DNA from: CALMKX01 sp036274895
GTDB taxonomy: Bacteria; Acidobacteriota; Thermoanaerobaculia; Multivoradales; SZUA-115
NCBI GenBank assembly: GCA_036274895.1
Contig: DASUEU010000049.1
Location: 62,001 to 126,000 of the forward strand
Reading direction: 5' to 3'
Length of the DNA: 64,000 bases
Positions within the stretch are counted from its first letter, which is position 1. The number at the start of each line of letters is the position of its first letter. Shown here piece by piece: positions 16,652 through 25,742 of the stretch. Made by a program: the position numbers and the translations under genes. The notes beneath the pieces are model-generated. The model saw nothing but the letters and a program-made list of their open reading frames with translations. It did no database searches and had not been told where the DNA came from.

Positions 16652-17610
16652 GCGCCTCGTCGGTGGTGCGGGTGATCTACCTGGCCGGGGCGGGTCGCAG
16701 CGGCTCGACCTGGCTCGACACCGTGCTCGGTGCCCATCCCCAGGTGGTCGCGGTGGGGGAGCTGTCGAAGCTGATCCCCAACGGCTGGCTCGGGGCCGAG
16801 TACTGCGCTTGTGGCAAACGAGCCCCGGATTGCCCGTTCTGGACCGAGGTGCGGGAGCGCTGGCTGCCGGCGGCTCCCTCGTCCCACCTGGCCACCCTCC
16901 ATGCCGAGCAGCTCGCCTTCGAGCGCAGCCGCCACTGGGGCCGGCTGCTCGCCGAGCGGCGGTCCCCTTCCCGGCGCTTCGAGCGCTATCGCGAAGCGAT
17001 GCTCGGCCTCTACCGCGCGGTGGCCGAGAGCGCCGGCCGGCCGGTGGTCGTCGACTCGTCGAAGACTCCCCTGCGCGCCCTCGCCCTCGCCGGTACTCCC
17101 GGTCTCGACCTCGTGGTCGTCCACCTCGTCCGCGATGCCCGGGGCGTGGCCTGGTCCTACCGCAAGAGCTTCGCCCGCGACGAGCAGGCCGGCATTCAGC
17201 ACGACATCGCCCCCCAGGGTGCCGGGCGCACCGCCCTGGCCTGGATCCTGGTCAACCTCCAGACCGAGTGGCTGCGCCGGCTCCTGCCCGAGGGGGCGAG
17301 TCTGCGCCTGCGCTACGAGGAACTGATGCGCGCCCCGGGGTGCGAGCTCGGTCGCCTGGGCAACTTGGCCGGCCTCGACCTGGGTGGCGTGGCGGCGGCC
17401 CTCGAGCGGGGCCAGGAGCTGCCGGTGGGCCACACCATCGCCGGCAACCTGCTGCGGATGAAGGGCAGTGTGCGGCTGGCGCCGGACTTCGCCTGGACCA
17501 GCCGGCTGCCGCCCCGGGAGCGGGCGAAGGTGGAGAGGCTGGCCGGCTGGATGCTCGCCGCCTACGGCTACCCGCGGCACGCCGCCGGTGGCGAAGGGGA
17601 GGGCCTGTGA
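16648..17610 (+). CDS. PAPS-dependent sulfotransferase 2
   Basis: A 320-residue protein starting at ATG 16648, 4 bp inside the polymerase gene. The P-loop-like 5'-phosphosulfate loop reads AGAGRSGSTWLDTVL (residues 13-27) with Arg in place of the usual Lys, common in the Sulfotransfer_3 group. The 3'-phosphate segment is VHLVRDARGVAWSYRKS. Cysteines in EYCACGKRAPDCPFW form a possible metal- or disulfide-binding knot. The sequence differs clearly from sulfotransferase 1, so the two probably act on different positions or sugars. The neighbouring PAPS-making genes support the assignment. Confidence 0.86.
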   Translation: MSASSVVRVIYLAGAGRSGSTWLDTVLGAHPQVVAVGELSKLIPNGWLGAEYCACGKRAPDCPFWTEVRERWLPAAPSSHLATLHAEQLAFERSRHWGRLLAERRSPSRRFERYREAMLGLYRAVAESAGRPVVVDSSKTPLRALALAGTPGLDLVVVHLVRDARGVAWSYRKSFARDEQAGIQHDIAPQGAGRTALAWILVNLQTEWLRRLLPEGASLRLRYEELMRAPGCELGRLGNLAGLDLGGVAAALERGQELPVGHTIAGNLLRMKGSVRLAPDFAWTSRLPPRERAKVERLAGWMLAAYGYPRHAAGGEGEGL

Positions 17611-18725
17611 CCCCGCGGGCGGCGTTCTTCGTGCCTTCCCTGCGGGGTGGTGGGGCGGAGAGGGTGACGGTGCTCTTGGCCGCTGCCGTGGCCGCCCGCG
17701 GGGTGACGGCCGACCTGGTGCTGGCCCAGGCCGTGGGTCCCTACCTCGCCACCGTGCCCGAGGGCGTGAGGGTCGTCGACCTCGCCGCCAGGCGTGTGGT
17801 CGCCGCCTTGCCGGCCCTCACCCGCTACCTGCGGCGGGAGCGCCCCGAGGTGTTGATGGCCACCCTGGCCAACGCCAACGTGGTGGCCGCTCTGGCCCGG
17901 CGGCGCTCGGGGGTGCCGATGCGCTTGGTGCTGCGCGAGGGCAGCCCGATCCGCCAGATGGCCGGGCGCTCCGGGAGGCTGCGCGGGCTGGTGATGCCGA
18001 CCTTCGTGCGCCGCTTCTACCCTCTGGCCGACCTGCTGCTGGCCAATGCCCAGAGCATCGCCGACGAGCTGGCCCAAGAGCTGGGCGGGGAAGGGCCGCC
18101 GATCCGGGTCCTGGCCAACCCGATCGAGCCGGAGCGGCTGCGGGCCGCCGCCGCCGCGCTCGACGCCGCGGACCTGCCGGTGGGCTCGGGCCCCCTCTTC
18201 GTGGCCGCCGGCCGCCTCACCGAGCAGAAGGACTTCCCGACCTTGCTCGAGGCCCTGGCTCTGCTGCGCCGGCGGGGGATGTCGGCGCGGCTGGTGATCC
18301 TCGGTGAGGGCCCGGACCGCCGGCTGCTCGAGGCCCTGGTCGAGCGGCGGGGGCTCGGCGGAGCCGTCCGCCTGCCCGGCTTCCGCGACGCCCTGCCGGC
18401 CTTCCTGGCCCGCGCCCAGGGCTTCGTCCTGCCGTCGCGCTGGGAGGGGCAGCCGAACGTCTTGTTGGAGGCTCTGGCCCTGGGCTGCTCGCCGGTGGCG
18501 ACCGACTGCCCGGGAGCGAGCGCGGAGATCCTGGCAGGCGGGCGCTTCGGGCGACTGGTGCCGATGGAGGATCCCGAGCGGTTGGCGACGGCGATGGCCG
18601 AGACCGTCGAGCGCCCCTTCGATGCAGCGGACCTCGCGGCGAGGGCCGAGGAGTTCTCGGTCGCCCGGCTGCTGCCTCGCTACCTCGGGGCGCTCGGACT
18701 GGGCGGTGGCGAGGCCGGTCCGTGA
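17607..18725 (+). CDS. GT4-family glycosyltransferase 1
   Basis: A 372-residue GT-B fold enzyme starting at GTG 17607 (4-bp overlap). The N-terminal FFVPSLRGGGAERV is the acceptor-domain start of GT4 enzymes. The C-terminal domain has AAGRLTEQKDFPTLLEAL and the EX7E-type segment PSRWEGQPNVLLEALALG. It is a retaining transferase using a nucleotide-activated sugar in the cytoplasm and assembles the repeat unit. The adjacent GT4 gene has the same length and a similar start, so the pair may be old paralogs. Donor and linkage are unknown. Confidence 0.88.
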   Translation: MTPRAAFFVPSLRGGGAERVTVLLAAAVAARGVTADLVLAQAVGPYLATVPEGVRVVDLAARRVVAALPALTRYLRRERPEVLMATLANANVVAALARRRSGVPMRLVLREGSPIRQMAGRSGRLRGLVMPTFVRRFYPLADLLLANAQSIADELAQELGGEGPPIRVLANPIEPERLRAAAAALDAADLPVGSGPLFVAAGRLTEQKDFPTLLEALALLRRRGMSARLVILGEGPDRRLLEALVERRGLGGAVRLPGFRDALPAFLARAQGFVLPSRWEGQPNVLLEALALGCSPVATDCPGASAEILAGGRFGRLVPMEDPERLATAMAETVERPFDAADLAARAEEFSVARLLPRYLGALGLGGGEAGP

Positions 18726-19840
18726 GCAGCGATCTTCCTCGCATCTGCTACCTGGTCACCGGCCTCGGCTTCGGCGGCGCCGAGCGGGAGCTGGTGCAGC
18801 TGGCTTCGGGGCTGGCCCGCTGCGGCTGGCCGGTGGAGGTGGTCTCCCTGCTGCCGGCCGGGGGACTGGCGGGGGAGCTCGAGGCGGCCGGGGTACCGGT
18901 CACCAGCCTGGGCATGGCCCGCGGCAAGCCCTCGGTGCGCGCTCTCCTGCGCCTCGCCGCTCACCTCCGGGAGCACCCTCCGGCCCTGCTCCATTCGTTC
19001 ATGGTCCACGCCAACCTCATGGCCCGCCTGGTGCGCCTGCTGGCGCCCGTGCCGGCCCTGATCTCGACCGCCCAGAACACCCGCGAGGGGGGACGGCTGC
19101 GCAGCTGGTCGATCCGGCTGACCGATCCCCTCTGCGACCTCACCACCCAGGTCAGCCGGGCCGGCTTCGAGCGCTACCGGAATCAGGGCCTGGCCCGGCC
19201 GGAGAACCTGCTGCTGGTACCCAACTCGGTCGATCTCGACCGGTTGCGGGCGTTGCCCGGCACGCGAGAGCAAGTCCGTGCCGAGCTGGGAGCGGGGGCC
19301 CGCTTCGTCTGGCTGGCGGTGGGGCGTCTCGAGGTCCAGAAGGACTATCCGACCCTGATCCAGGCCGTGGCTCGGCTGGTGGAGGAGGGGCGGGACGTGG
19401 TCGTTTGGGTGGCTGGCCAGGGGCCGGAGGCCGCCAGCCTCCGAGCCCAGGCCGAGGTGGCGGGGCTGGGGGAGCGCCTCCTCTGGCTGGGTCTGCGGCC
19501 GGACGTGCCCCGGCTGCTCGCGGCGGCGGACGGCTTCGTGATGAGCTCGGCCTGGGAGGGTACGCCGCTGGCCCTGCTCGAGGCCCTGGCCGCCGGGCTG
19601 CCGGCGGTGGCGACCGCGGTGGGGGGCTGCCCGGAGGTGTTGGAGATGGGCGAGCTGGTGCCGGCCGGCGATCCGGCAGCCCTGGCGGCGGCGATGGCCA
19701 CCCTGATGGCGCTGCCCGCCGCGGCCCGGCGGGACCGCGGCGAGGCCGGCCGGGCCAGCGTCGCGGCCCGCTACGGCCTGGCGGCGACCCTCGGGCGCTG
19801 GGAGGGGATCTACAGGCGGCTGCTTTCTGAGCGAAGATAG
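18722..19840 (+). CDS. GT4-family glycosyltransferase 2
   Basis: A 372-residue GT-B enzyme starting at GTG 18722, overlapping the previous stop by 4 bp. It has the N-terminal motif YLVTGLGFGGAERELVQLA, and in the C-terminal domain WLAVGRLEVQKDYPTLIQAV and the donor-binding SSAWEGTPLALLEALAAG (E-x7-E). It probably adds one sugar of the lipid-linked repeat unit. It ends the block of 4-bp-overlapping genes; the methyltransferase follows after 10 bp with its own ribosome binding site. Confidence 0.88.
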   Translation: MSSDLPRICYLVTGLGFGGAERELVQLASGLARCGWPVEVVSLLPAGGLAGELEAAGVPVTSLGMARGKPSVRALLRLAAHLREHPPALLHSFMVHANLMARLVRLLAPVPALISTAQNTREGGRLRSWSIRLTDPLCDLTTQVSRAGFERYRNQGLARPENLLLVPNSVDLDRLRALPGTREQVRAELGAGARFVWLAVGRLEVQKDYPTLIQAVARLVEEGRDVVVWVAGQGPEAASLRAQAEVAGLGERLLWLGLRPDVPRLLAAADGFVMSSAWEGTPLALLEALAAGLPAVATAVGGCPEVLEMGELVPAGDPAALAAAMATLMALPAAARRDRGEAGRASVAARYGLAATLGRWEGIYRRLLSERR

Positions 19841-19850
19841 GAGTCCTTCG

Positions 19851-20807
19851 ATGGATCTCGAGACCGTCAAAGCGGCCTTCCTGGCCGCCGTGGGCCCTGA
19901 GGGCCGCCCCGCCGAAGCACGCTTCGCGGCGCGGATCCGGCGTCACCCGCAGGTGCTCGCCCTGCGCTTCGAGCGCACCCGGCGCATCGTCGAGCTGATC
20001 GGCGGCCGGGGCCAGGCTCTGCTCGACGCTGGCTCGGGCACGGGCTTGAACGCCGTGCTCGCCCTGCTGGCCGGGGCGCGCGAGGTCTGGGCCGTGGAGC
20101 TCAACCCCTTCCGGCTGGAGGTGGCCCGGGATCTGATCGGCCGCCTCGGCCTCGAGGATCGAGTGCACCTGCTCGAGCGGGACATTCTCGAGGTCGACCT
20201 GCCGGCGGCGAGTCTCGGCGGCATCTACTCGAACGAGTTCCTCGAGCACATCGTCGATTCCGAGGCCTACCACCGCCTGGCGGCCCGCTGGCTGGCGCCG
20301 GGTGGCCGCGTCTACGGCCGCACCGGGGCCAACGCCGCCAATCTCCTGTACCGCATCACCTACGGCCGCCAGTGGAGCCGCACCGATCGCCTGGTCTATG
20401 CCCCGGCGCGCCGTGGCCGGATCCACGACCTGGCGCCGGAGCTTCCCCAGGACGTGCTGGATCGTCTGGTGCGAGGCACCCGCGGCGCCGGCCCGGCGGA
20501 GATCGAGGCCGCTGTGGCCGCCTGGAGACGGGACGGACAGGTTCCTCCCCCGAATCGCAAGGTGCCCAAGAACCCCGAGACCGGGGTCTACTACGAGCGC
20601 CTCCGCCGCCCTCGCCAGCTGCTCGCCGAGATGGAGGCCTGCGGCCTCGCGGCGCGCCTGCTGCCGCCGGACTTGAGCCACGCCTTCACCGCCTCACCGG
20701 CGAAGCGGGCCCTGCTCGCCATGGCCGAACCCCTGGTGCGCTGGACCCACCCGGCGAGCCTGGTGGTGGCACCATGGATCGAAGTGCTCGGGGAGCGGCG
20801 GGCCTGA
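19851..20807 (+). CDS. class I SAM-dependent methyltransferase
   Basis: A 318-residue protein with AGGAGT seven bases before the ATG at 19851. The SAM-binding motif I is LLDAGSGTGLNAVLALLAG (D59, GSGTG 61-65), followed by the acidic motif II VWAVELNPF and a post-motif LGGIYSNEFLEHI. The N-terminal ~45 residues and a long C-terminal part of about 160 residues are not typical of minimal methyltransferases. They end with a Pro-rich VPKNPETGVYYERL segment that may bind substrate. In this context it may methylate a sugar or cap the growing chain. The substrate cannot be inferred. Confidence 0.72.
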   Translation: MDLETVKAAFLAAVGPEGRPAEARFAARIRRHPQVLALRFERTRRIVELIGGRGQALLDAGSGTGLNAVLALLAGAREVWAVELNPFRLEVARDLIGRLGLEDRVHLLERDILEVDLPAASLGGIYSNEFLEHIVDSEAYHRLAARWLAPGGRVYGRTGANAANLLYRITYGRQWSRTDRLVYAPARRGRIHDLAPELPQDVLDRLVRGTRGAGPAEIEAAVAAWRRDGQVPPPNRKVPKNPETGVYYERLRRPRQLLAEMEACGLAARLLPPDLSHAFTASPAKRALLAMAEPLVRWTHPASLVVAPWIEVLGERRA

Positions 20808-20824
20808 TCTAAGATCCAGCTGAA

Positions 20825-22768
20825 ATGACCCCGGCCGAGACGCCTCGTTTTCCCAGCAGCCTCTACCTCTCGTCGCGCCTGCGGCGGGTGCTGGTGCTCG
20901 GCCTGGACGCCGCCATCGCCGCCGCCAGCCTCTGGCTCTCGATGCTGCTGCGCTTCGAGGGCGCCATCGCGGAGCCCTTCCGTTCGCGTCTGCCCGGCCT
21001 GATCGTGGTCCTGGTCGTCTGCCGCCTGGCCTCGAGCTATCTGCTACGCCTGCACCGCTGGTCGTTCCGCTTCTCGGGGCTGACCGACGGCGTGCGCATC
21101 GGCCTCGCCGGCCTGTTGGGCACAGGCCTGTTCACCTCGGCCCTCTTCCTGCTCAAGATGAAGGGTCCGCCCCGATCGGTGCTAGTGCTCGAGCTGTTGA
21201 TCACCACGGTGCTGATGGCCGTGCTGCGCTTCTCGCCCCGGCTGGCCTGGATGTTCCGGGCCGACCGCGAGCGGGCTCGCCGGCAAGACGCCCAGAGGAC
21301 CCTGATCGTGGGCGCGGGGGCGGCGGGGGAGATGCTGCTGCGTGACCTCCAGCGCTCCCGCGACCACCGCTACCGGGTGATCGGCCTGGTCGACGACGAC
21401 CCGGGAAAGCTCGGCACCATCGTCGGCGGCAAGCCGACCCTGGGGGCGATCGCCGACCTGCCGGACCTGGTGCGCAGCCACAGCATCTCGAAGGTCCTGA
21501 TCGCCATCCCGCGGCTGCCGGCCGCCCGTCTGCGCGAGATCCTCTCCCTGCTCGCCGATCTGCGGGTGAGCCTCAAGATCCTGCCCATCTCCTTCCTCGA
21601 CGTCGGCCAGGGAGTGCAGTCCTCGATGCTCCAGGACCTCTCGCCCGAGGACCTTCTGCCCCGCGAGCCGGTGGTCTTCGAGAACCACGAGGGGGCGATG
21701 CCGATCTCCGGCAGGGTCGCCCTGGTCACTGGTGGCGCCGGCAGCATCGGCCAGGAGATCGTCCGCCAGTTGCTCCAGGCGGGTGCCAAGCGGGTGGCCC
21801 TGGTCGACTGGAACGAGAACAACCTCTATCTGCTGACGAGGCGCCTGGGCCGGGACTTCCCGGCGGCGACGATCGAGGCGCACATCGCCGACGTACGCGA
21901 CGCCGGGCGTCTCGAAGGGCTGTTCCGGCGGGTGCGACCCCAGGATGTCTTCCACGCCGCCGCGCACAAGCACGTGCCGCTGATGGAGGAGGCCCCCTGC
22001 GAGGCGGTGAAGAACAACGTGCTGGGCACCTGGAACGTGGCCCGGGCGGCCATTGCCCACGGCGCCGAGCGCTTCGTCTTCATCTCGACCGACAAGGCGG
22101 TGCGGCCGTCGAGCGTCATGGGCGCCACCAAGAGACTGGGAGAGAAGCTGGTGGCCCACCTGGCTCGGGACTGCGCCACCCGCTTCTGCGCCGTGCGCTT
22201 TGGCAACGTGCTCGACTCGGCCGGCTCGGTGGTGCCCCTCTTCCGCGAGCAGATCGCCGCCGGCGGGCCGGTGACGGTGACCCACCCGGAGGTGCGGCGG
22301 TACTTCATGACCGTGTCGGAGGCGGTGGGGCTGGTGCTCAAGGCCGCTTACGGCGACTACGGTAGCCTGTGCATCCTCGAGATGGGCGAGCAGATCCGCA
22401 TCCTCGACCTCGCTCGCCACCTGATCACCATGGCCGGCCTGGCACCGGACTCCGACGTGCCGATCGTCTTCACCGGTCTGCGCCCGGGAGAGAAGCTCTC
22501 CGAGGAGCTGCTCACCGACGAGGAAGAGCAGACCCATCGCATCGCAGACAAGATCCTGGTCGCCGAGAGTCCGGCGCCGGAGGAGGGCTTCCCGGCCGAG
22601 GTCGAGCGCCTGCTCGCCGCGGCCCGCAGCGAGAACGCCGGTGAGACCCTGGCCCGGCTCCACCGGCTGGTGCCCTCCTATCGCGAGATCCCCCTGGAGG
22701 CCCCGGCGGCGGCCGCCGCAACCGCGCCGACCCCCGCTCCACTGCCGCGACCCCTCGCGGCGACCTGA
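20825..22768 (+). CDS. PglF/WbpM-like membrane UDP-GlcNAc 4,6-dehydratase
   Basis: A 647-residue protein with four N-terminal membrane helices (about residues 15-130). A first nucleotide-binding domain follows (LIVGAGAAGEMLLRDL, about 160-280), then a C-terminal SDR dehydratase domain. That domain has ALVTGGAGSIGQEI, catalytic S421-T422-D423-K424, and M432-GATK436 in place of Y-x3-K. Replacement of the SDR tyrosine by Met is the hallmark of the large UDP-HexNAc 4,6-dehydratases (PglF, WbpM, CapD). The product, a UDP-4-keto-6-deoxy sugar, leads to deoxy- or amino-sugars such as bacillosamine, QuiNAc or FucNAc. Length matches the family. It lies 17 bp after the methyltransferase. Confidence 0.93.
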   Translation: MTPAETPRFPSSLYLSSRLRRVLVLGLDAAIAAASLWLSMLLRFEGAIAEPFRSRLPGLIVVLVVCRLASSYLLRLHRWSFRFSGLTDGVRIGLAGLLGTGLFTSALFLLKMKGPPRSVLVLELLITTVLMAVLRFSPRLAWMFRADRERARRQDAQRTLIVGAGAAGEMLLRDLQRSRDHRYRVIGLVDDDPGKLGTIVGGKPTLGAIADLPDLVRSHSISKVLIAIPRLPAARLREILSLLADLRVSLKILPISFLDVGQGVQSSMLQDLSPEDLLPREPVVFENHEGAMPISGRVALVTGGAGSIGQEIVRQLLQAGAKRVALVDWNENNLYLLTRRLGRDFPAATIEAHIADVRDAGRLEGLFRRVRPQDVFHAAAHKHVPLMEEAPCEAVKNNVLGTWNVARAAIAHGAERFVFISTDKAVRPSSVMGATKRLGEKLVAHLARDCATRFCAVRFGNVLDSAGSVVPLFREQIAAGGPVTVTHPEVRRYFMTVSEAVGLVLKAAYGDYGSLCILEMGEQIRILDLARHLITMAGLAPDSDVPIVFTGLRPGEKLSEELLTDEEEQTHRIADKILVAESPAPEEGFPAEVERLLAAARSENAGETLARLHRLVPSYREIPLEAPAAAAATAPTPAPLPRPLAAT

Positions 22769-22786
22769 GCGGTCGTCCCCGACACC

Positions 22787-23974
22787 ATGGCGCTGCGAGT
22801 CGCTCACGTCTCGACGGTCGATCTCTCCCTCCACCACCTGCTGCTGGATCAGCTGCTGAGCCTCGCCGCCGAAGGCTACGAAGTGATCGGCGTCTCGGCC
22901 CCCGGCCCCCACGTCGCGGCCCTCGAGAAGGCCGGTATCCGCCATCGGGCCGTGGCGATGACCCGCCGGGTCACGCCTCTGCGGGACCTCGCCGCCCTCC
23001 TCGCCCTCTTTCGGTTGTTCCGCCGCGAGCGCATCACGCTGGTTCACGCCCACACCCCCAAGGCCGCCTTCCTGGGCCAGATCGCTGCCCGGCTAGCCGG
23101 CGTGCCGGTGGTGGTGGATACCCTCCACGGTATCCCCGTAACCGACCACGCTCCGCCCTGGGCGCGCACCCTGGTCTTCGCCGCCCTGCGCCTGGGGGCT
23201 CTCTGTTCCCACCGCATCCTGGTGCAGGGGCGGGAGGACTTCGAGGCGATCCTCGCCGCGGGGGTGGCGCCGCCCGAGAAGGTGCGCCTCCTCGGCAACG
23301 GCATCGACCTCTCCTCCTTCCAGCCCGAGCGTTATGACGCCGAGGCTCGCCGGGCCAAGCGCGAGGAGCTGAGGATCCCGGCGGGGGTGCCGGTGGTCAC
23401 CTTCATCGGCCGCCTGACGGTGAGCAAGGGCTTCGATCAGTTCCTCGGCGCCGCCCGGCTGGTCAGCGACGCCGGGTTCGAGGCCGTGTGGCTGGTGGTG
23501 GGGGAGCCGGACCTCGCCACCCACGATCCCCTCGGGGCTCCTCTCGCCGAGAAGCTGGGTATCGCCGAGCGCTGCCGCTTCCTGGGCTGGCGCGAGCGAG
23601 AGGAGATCCCGGCCCTGCTCGCCGTCTCCGACCTGCTGGTGCTGCCGTCGGCGCGGGAGGGCTTTCCGCGGGCCGTGATGGAAGCCTCGGCGATGGGCGT
23701 GCCGGTGGTGGCGAGCGATGTGCGCGGCTGCCGCGAGGCCGTGGTGGCCGGCGAGACCGGCCTGCTGGTGCCCTTCGGCGACGTACCGGCCCTCGGCGCG
23801 GCCATCGCCGGCCTGCTCGCCGATCCGGCTCGGCGCCGGGCGCTGGGGGAGGGAGGACGGCGGCTGGCCGTGGCCGAGATGGACCAGCAGCGGGTCTTCA
23901 CCCGGGTGAAGGCGGCTTACCGCGAGCTGCTGGCCGAAGCGGGGTTGTCCGCTCCGGGCCCCGGCCCAGCCTGA
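22787..23974 (+). CDS. GT4-family glycosyltransferase 3
   Basis: A 395-residue GT-B enzyme starting at ATG 22787. It opens with RVAHVSTVDLSLHHLLLDQL, like the CapM/PglA/WbpT type that follow PglF-like dehydratases, with VHAHTPKAAFLGQIAARLAG, TFIGRLTVSKGFDQFL and PSAREGFPRAVMEASAMG (E-x7-E). Such enzymes often add the second sugar onto an undecaprenyl-linked HexNAc. It lies 18 bp after the dehydratase gene in the same direction. Its last 58 bp overlap the 3' end of the convergent polymerase-like gene. Confidence 0.9.
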   Translation: MALRVAHVSTVDLSLHHLLLDQLLSLAAEGYEVIGVSAPGPHVAALEKAGIRHRAVAMTRRVTPLRDLAALLALFRLFRRERITLVHAHTPKAAFLGQIAARLAGVPVVVDTLHGIPVTDHAPPWARTLVFAALRLGALCSHRILVQGREDFEAILAAGVAPPEKVRLLGNGIDLSSFQPERYDAEARRAKREELRIPAGVPVVTFIGRLTVSKGFDQFLGAARLVSDAGFEAVWLVVGEPDLATHDPLGAPLAEKLGIAERCRFLGWREREEIPALLAVSDLLVLPSAREGFPRAVMEASAMGVPVVASDVRGCREAVVAGETGLLVPFGDVPALGAAIAGLLADPARRRALGEGGRRLAVAEMDQQRVFTRVKAAYRELLAEAGLSAPGPGPA

Positions 23975-25695
23975 GCAGCTCCCACCACTCCCAGCAGCAG
24001 CCCGAGCAGGGGGGTCACCCGGAAATTGACCAGCTCGGGTGAGGACACGGACAGCACCGCATAGCCGACGAGGGCTGCGGCGGCGGCGGCGAGGAAGCGG
24101 CGGTCCGGCCCCTGGGGGCTCGCCAGGGTCGCTCTCGTGAGCCCGCCTGCCAACAGGACCAGAGCCGTGAGGATGGCCACGGCACCCAGCAGGCCGAGCT
24201 TGACCAGCAAGAAGAGGTAGAAGTTGTGGACGTAGTTGCGGGGCGCCGCCGACACGCCCAGCCGGCTCGCCTCGTCGGCCGGCAGAGCGAACAAGGCGCC
24301 CAGCCCGCGGCCGAAGAGCTGCTGTGAAAGGGCGCCGTCGCGGAACGTCCGCCAGAGCGTGCGGCTCTCCAGCAGGCGCATGCCGAGGGATGGGTCTTCC
24401 TGGAAGGCCGCCGGATCTCCCCTGACTGCCTGCCAGGTCCGGCGCAACCGGGTGAGCGAGTAGGCCGTCTGGCCCAGCCAGGGGGCCAGGTGGGAGGGGC
24501 CGATCCGTTCGAGGCGGACGGTCGAGAGACGCCAGGTGCCGCTGGCCTCGGGCTGGGAGGCGATCTCCAGCGTCGCCCAGGCGGCTGGCCGATCGAGGGG
24601 AGCGAGGGCCTGGTGAGTGGTCCATTCGGATTGCGGCCGAGCCTTGAGCCCGACCGAGCCCACGACCTCGCCGCCATCGCTCGAGAAGCTCAACGCCACC
24701 GTGGCCTGGCCACGATCGCCGCCGACCAGGGTGGCCGAGAGCCGCCACGTCCCCGGCTCGAAGGGGCCGGCTGCCTCCATCACCACCTGCGGCTTCTCGC
24801 CGCCTCGCCATTCGATGGCCACCGGACTGTGCGGTTGGTGACCCAGGGGCTCGAGGCTGGTGAGGCCGCCCAGCAGGGGGATCCCGGGGTGCTCGGAGGG
24901 CAGGCGGTTGGGAAAGCTCCGGCCCAGGTGGAGGGTGGTCGCGAGCCCGGCCAGCGCGAGGAGAGTGGTGGCAGCGCCGACCACCCAGGTGCTGCGGCCG
25001 AGCCGCCACGGCTCAGCCGAGAGCAGCCGGTAGACCAGCCAGGCGGCCGGTGCCACCAACCAGAGGCCGCGCACCCCGGAGCCGACCACGAACAGGCCGA
25101 GCACCAGACAGGCGACGAGGGCGAGACGCCGGCGGGGGTCGCCTCCGGCCAGGGCCGAGCTCGCGAGCAGCAGAGCGGCGAGGACGATGCCGGCGACCGA
25201 GACGTCGTTGGCGAGGAAGAAGCGGTAGCGGCTGCCTGCAGCGGCGCCGGTCACCAGCCAGTGGCCGAGATGGAAGAGAGAGGCGGCGACCGTCCCCCCG
25301 ACCAGACCGGTGAGCAGGCCGGCCCGCTCACCTTCTCCCGGGCGGGCCACCAGAGCGCCCACGGGCAGGAATGCCAGGGAGAGCACCTGGCCGGCCAGTG
25401 CGGAGGAGGGATTGCCCCTGGCCAGGCCGACGAGGGTGCCGAGCAGCGTGGCACCGGCCCAGAGGGCCACTCCCCAACGCCACCAGCGCGGGCGTGAGCG
25501 CCATGCGGGGCGAGGGTGGCGAGCGAGGCCGGCCCAGATGCCCAGTGCGGCCAGCAGAGCGAGCAGGGCTCCGGCCTGGGCCAGGAGGGCGGTGCGGAAG
25601 GGCAGGGTCAGGGTGGCGTAGGGGACCAGCACCATCGCCGCCGCGGCCAGGGCCAGCGGCTGTGCGCCCCTGCGGGCGGCTCCCGACTGCTGCAT
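23917..25695 (-). CDS. second O-antigen ligase/polymerase-like membrane protein
   Basis: A 592-residue polytopic protein on the minus strand. I chose ATG 25695 (MQQSGAARRGAQPLALAAAA) because the upstream ATG at 25743 would touch the divergent epimerase start. About 5 helices are followed by more, with a large periplasmic domain of roughly 200 residues (beta-rich, PFEPGTWRLSATLVGGD-like) inserted before the conserved YVHNFYLFLLVKLG segment, which carries the 'H-N' motif of the Wzy/WaaL/Wzy_C family. The inserted domain is larger than in typical O-antigen ligases. Lying beside the polysaccharide genes it could be a ligase that attaches the finished chain, or a second polymerase. Confidence 0.72.
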   Translation of the reverse strand: MQQSGAARRGAQPLALAAAAMVLVPYATLTLPFRTALLAQAGALLALLAALGIWAGLARHPRPAWRSRPRWWRWGVALWAGATLLGTLVGLARGNPSSALAGQVLSLAFLPVGALVARPGEGERAGLLTGLVGGTVAASLFHLGHWLVTGAAAGSRYRFFLANDVSVAGIVLAALLLASSALAGGDPRRRLALVACLVLGLFVVGSGVRGLWLVAPAAWLVYRLLSAEPWRLGRSTWVVGAATTLLALAGLATTLHLGRSFPNRLPSEHPGIPLLGGLTSLEPLGHQPHSPVAIEWRGGEKPQVVMEAAGPFEPGTWRLSATLVGGDRGQATVALSFSSDGGEVVGSVGLKARPQSEWTTHQALAPLDRPAAWATLEIASQPEASGTWRLSTVRLERIGPSHLAPWLGQTAYSLTRLRRTWQAVRGDPAAFQEDPSLGMRLLESRTLWRTFRDGALSQQLFGRGLGALFALPADEASRLGVSAAPRNYVHNFYLFLLVKLGLLGAVAILTALVLLAGGLTRATLASPQGPDRRFLAAAAAALVGYAVLSVSSPELVNFRVTPLLGLLLGVVGAAQAGPGPGADNPASASSSR

Positions 25696-25742
25696 CAGGG
25701 CGCGACGATACCACCGCGGCGGTGTTAGTCTTTGAGCACCCA

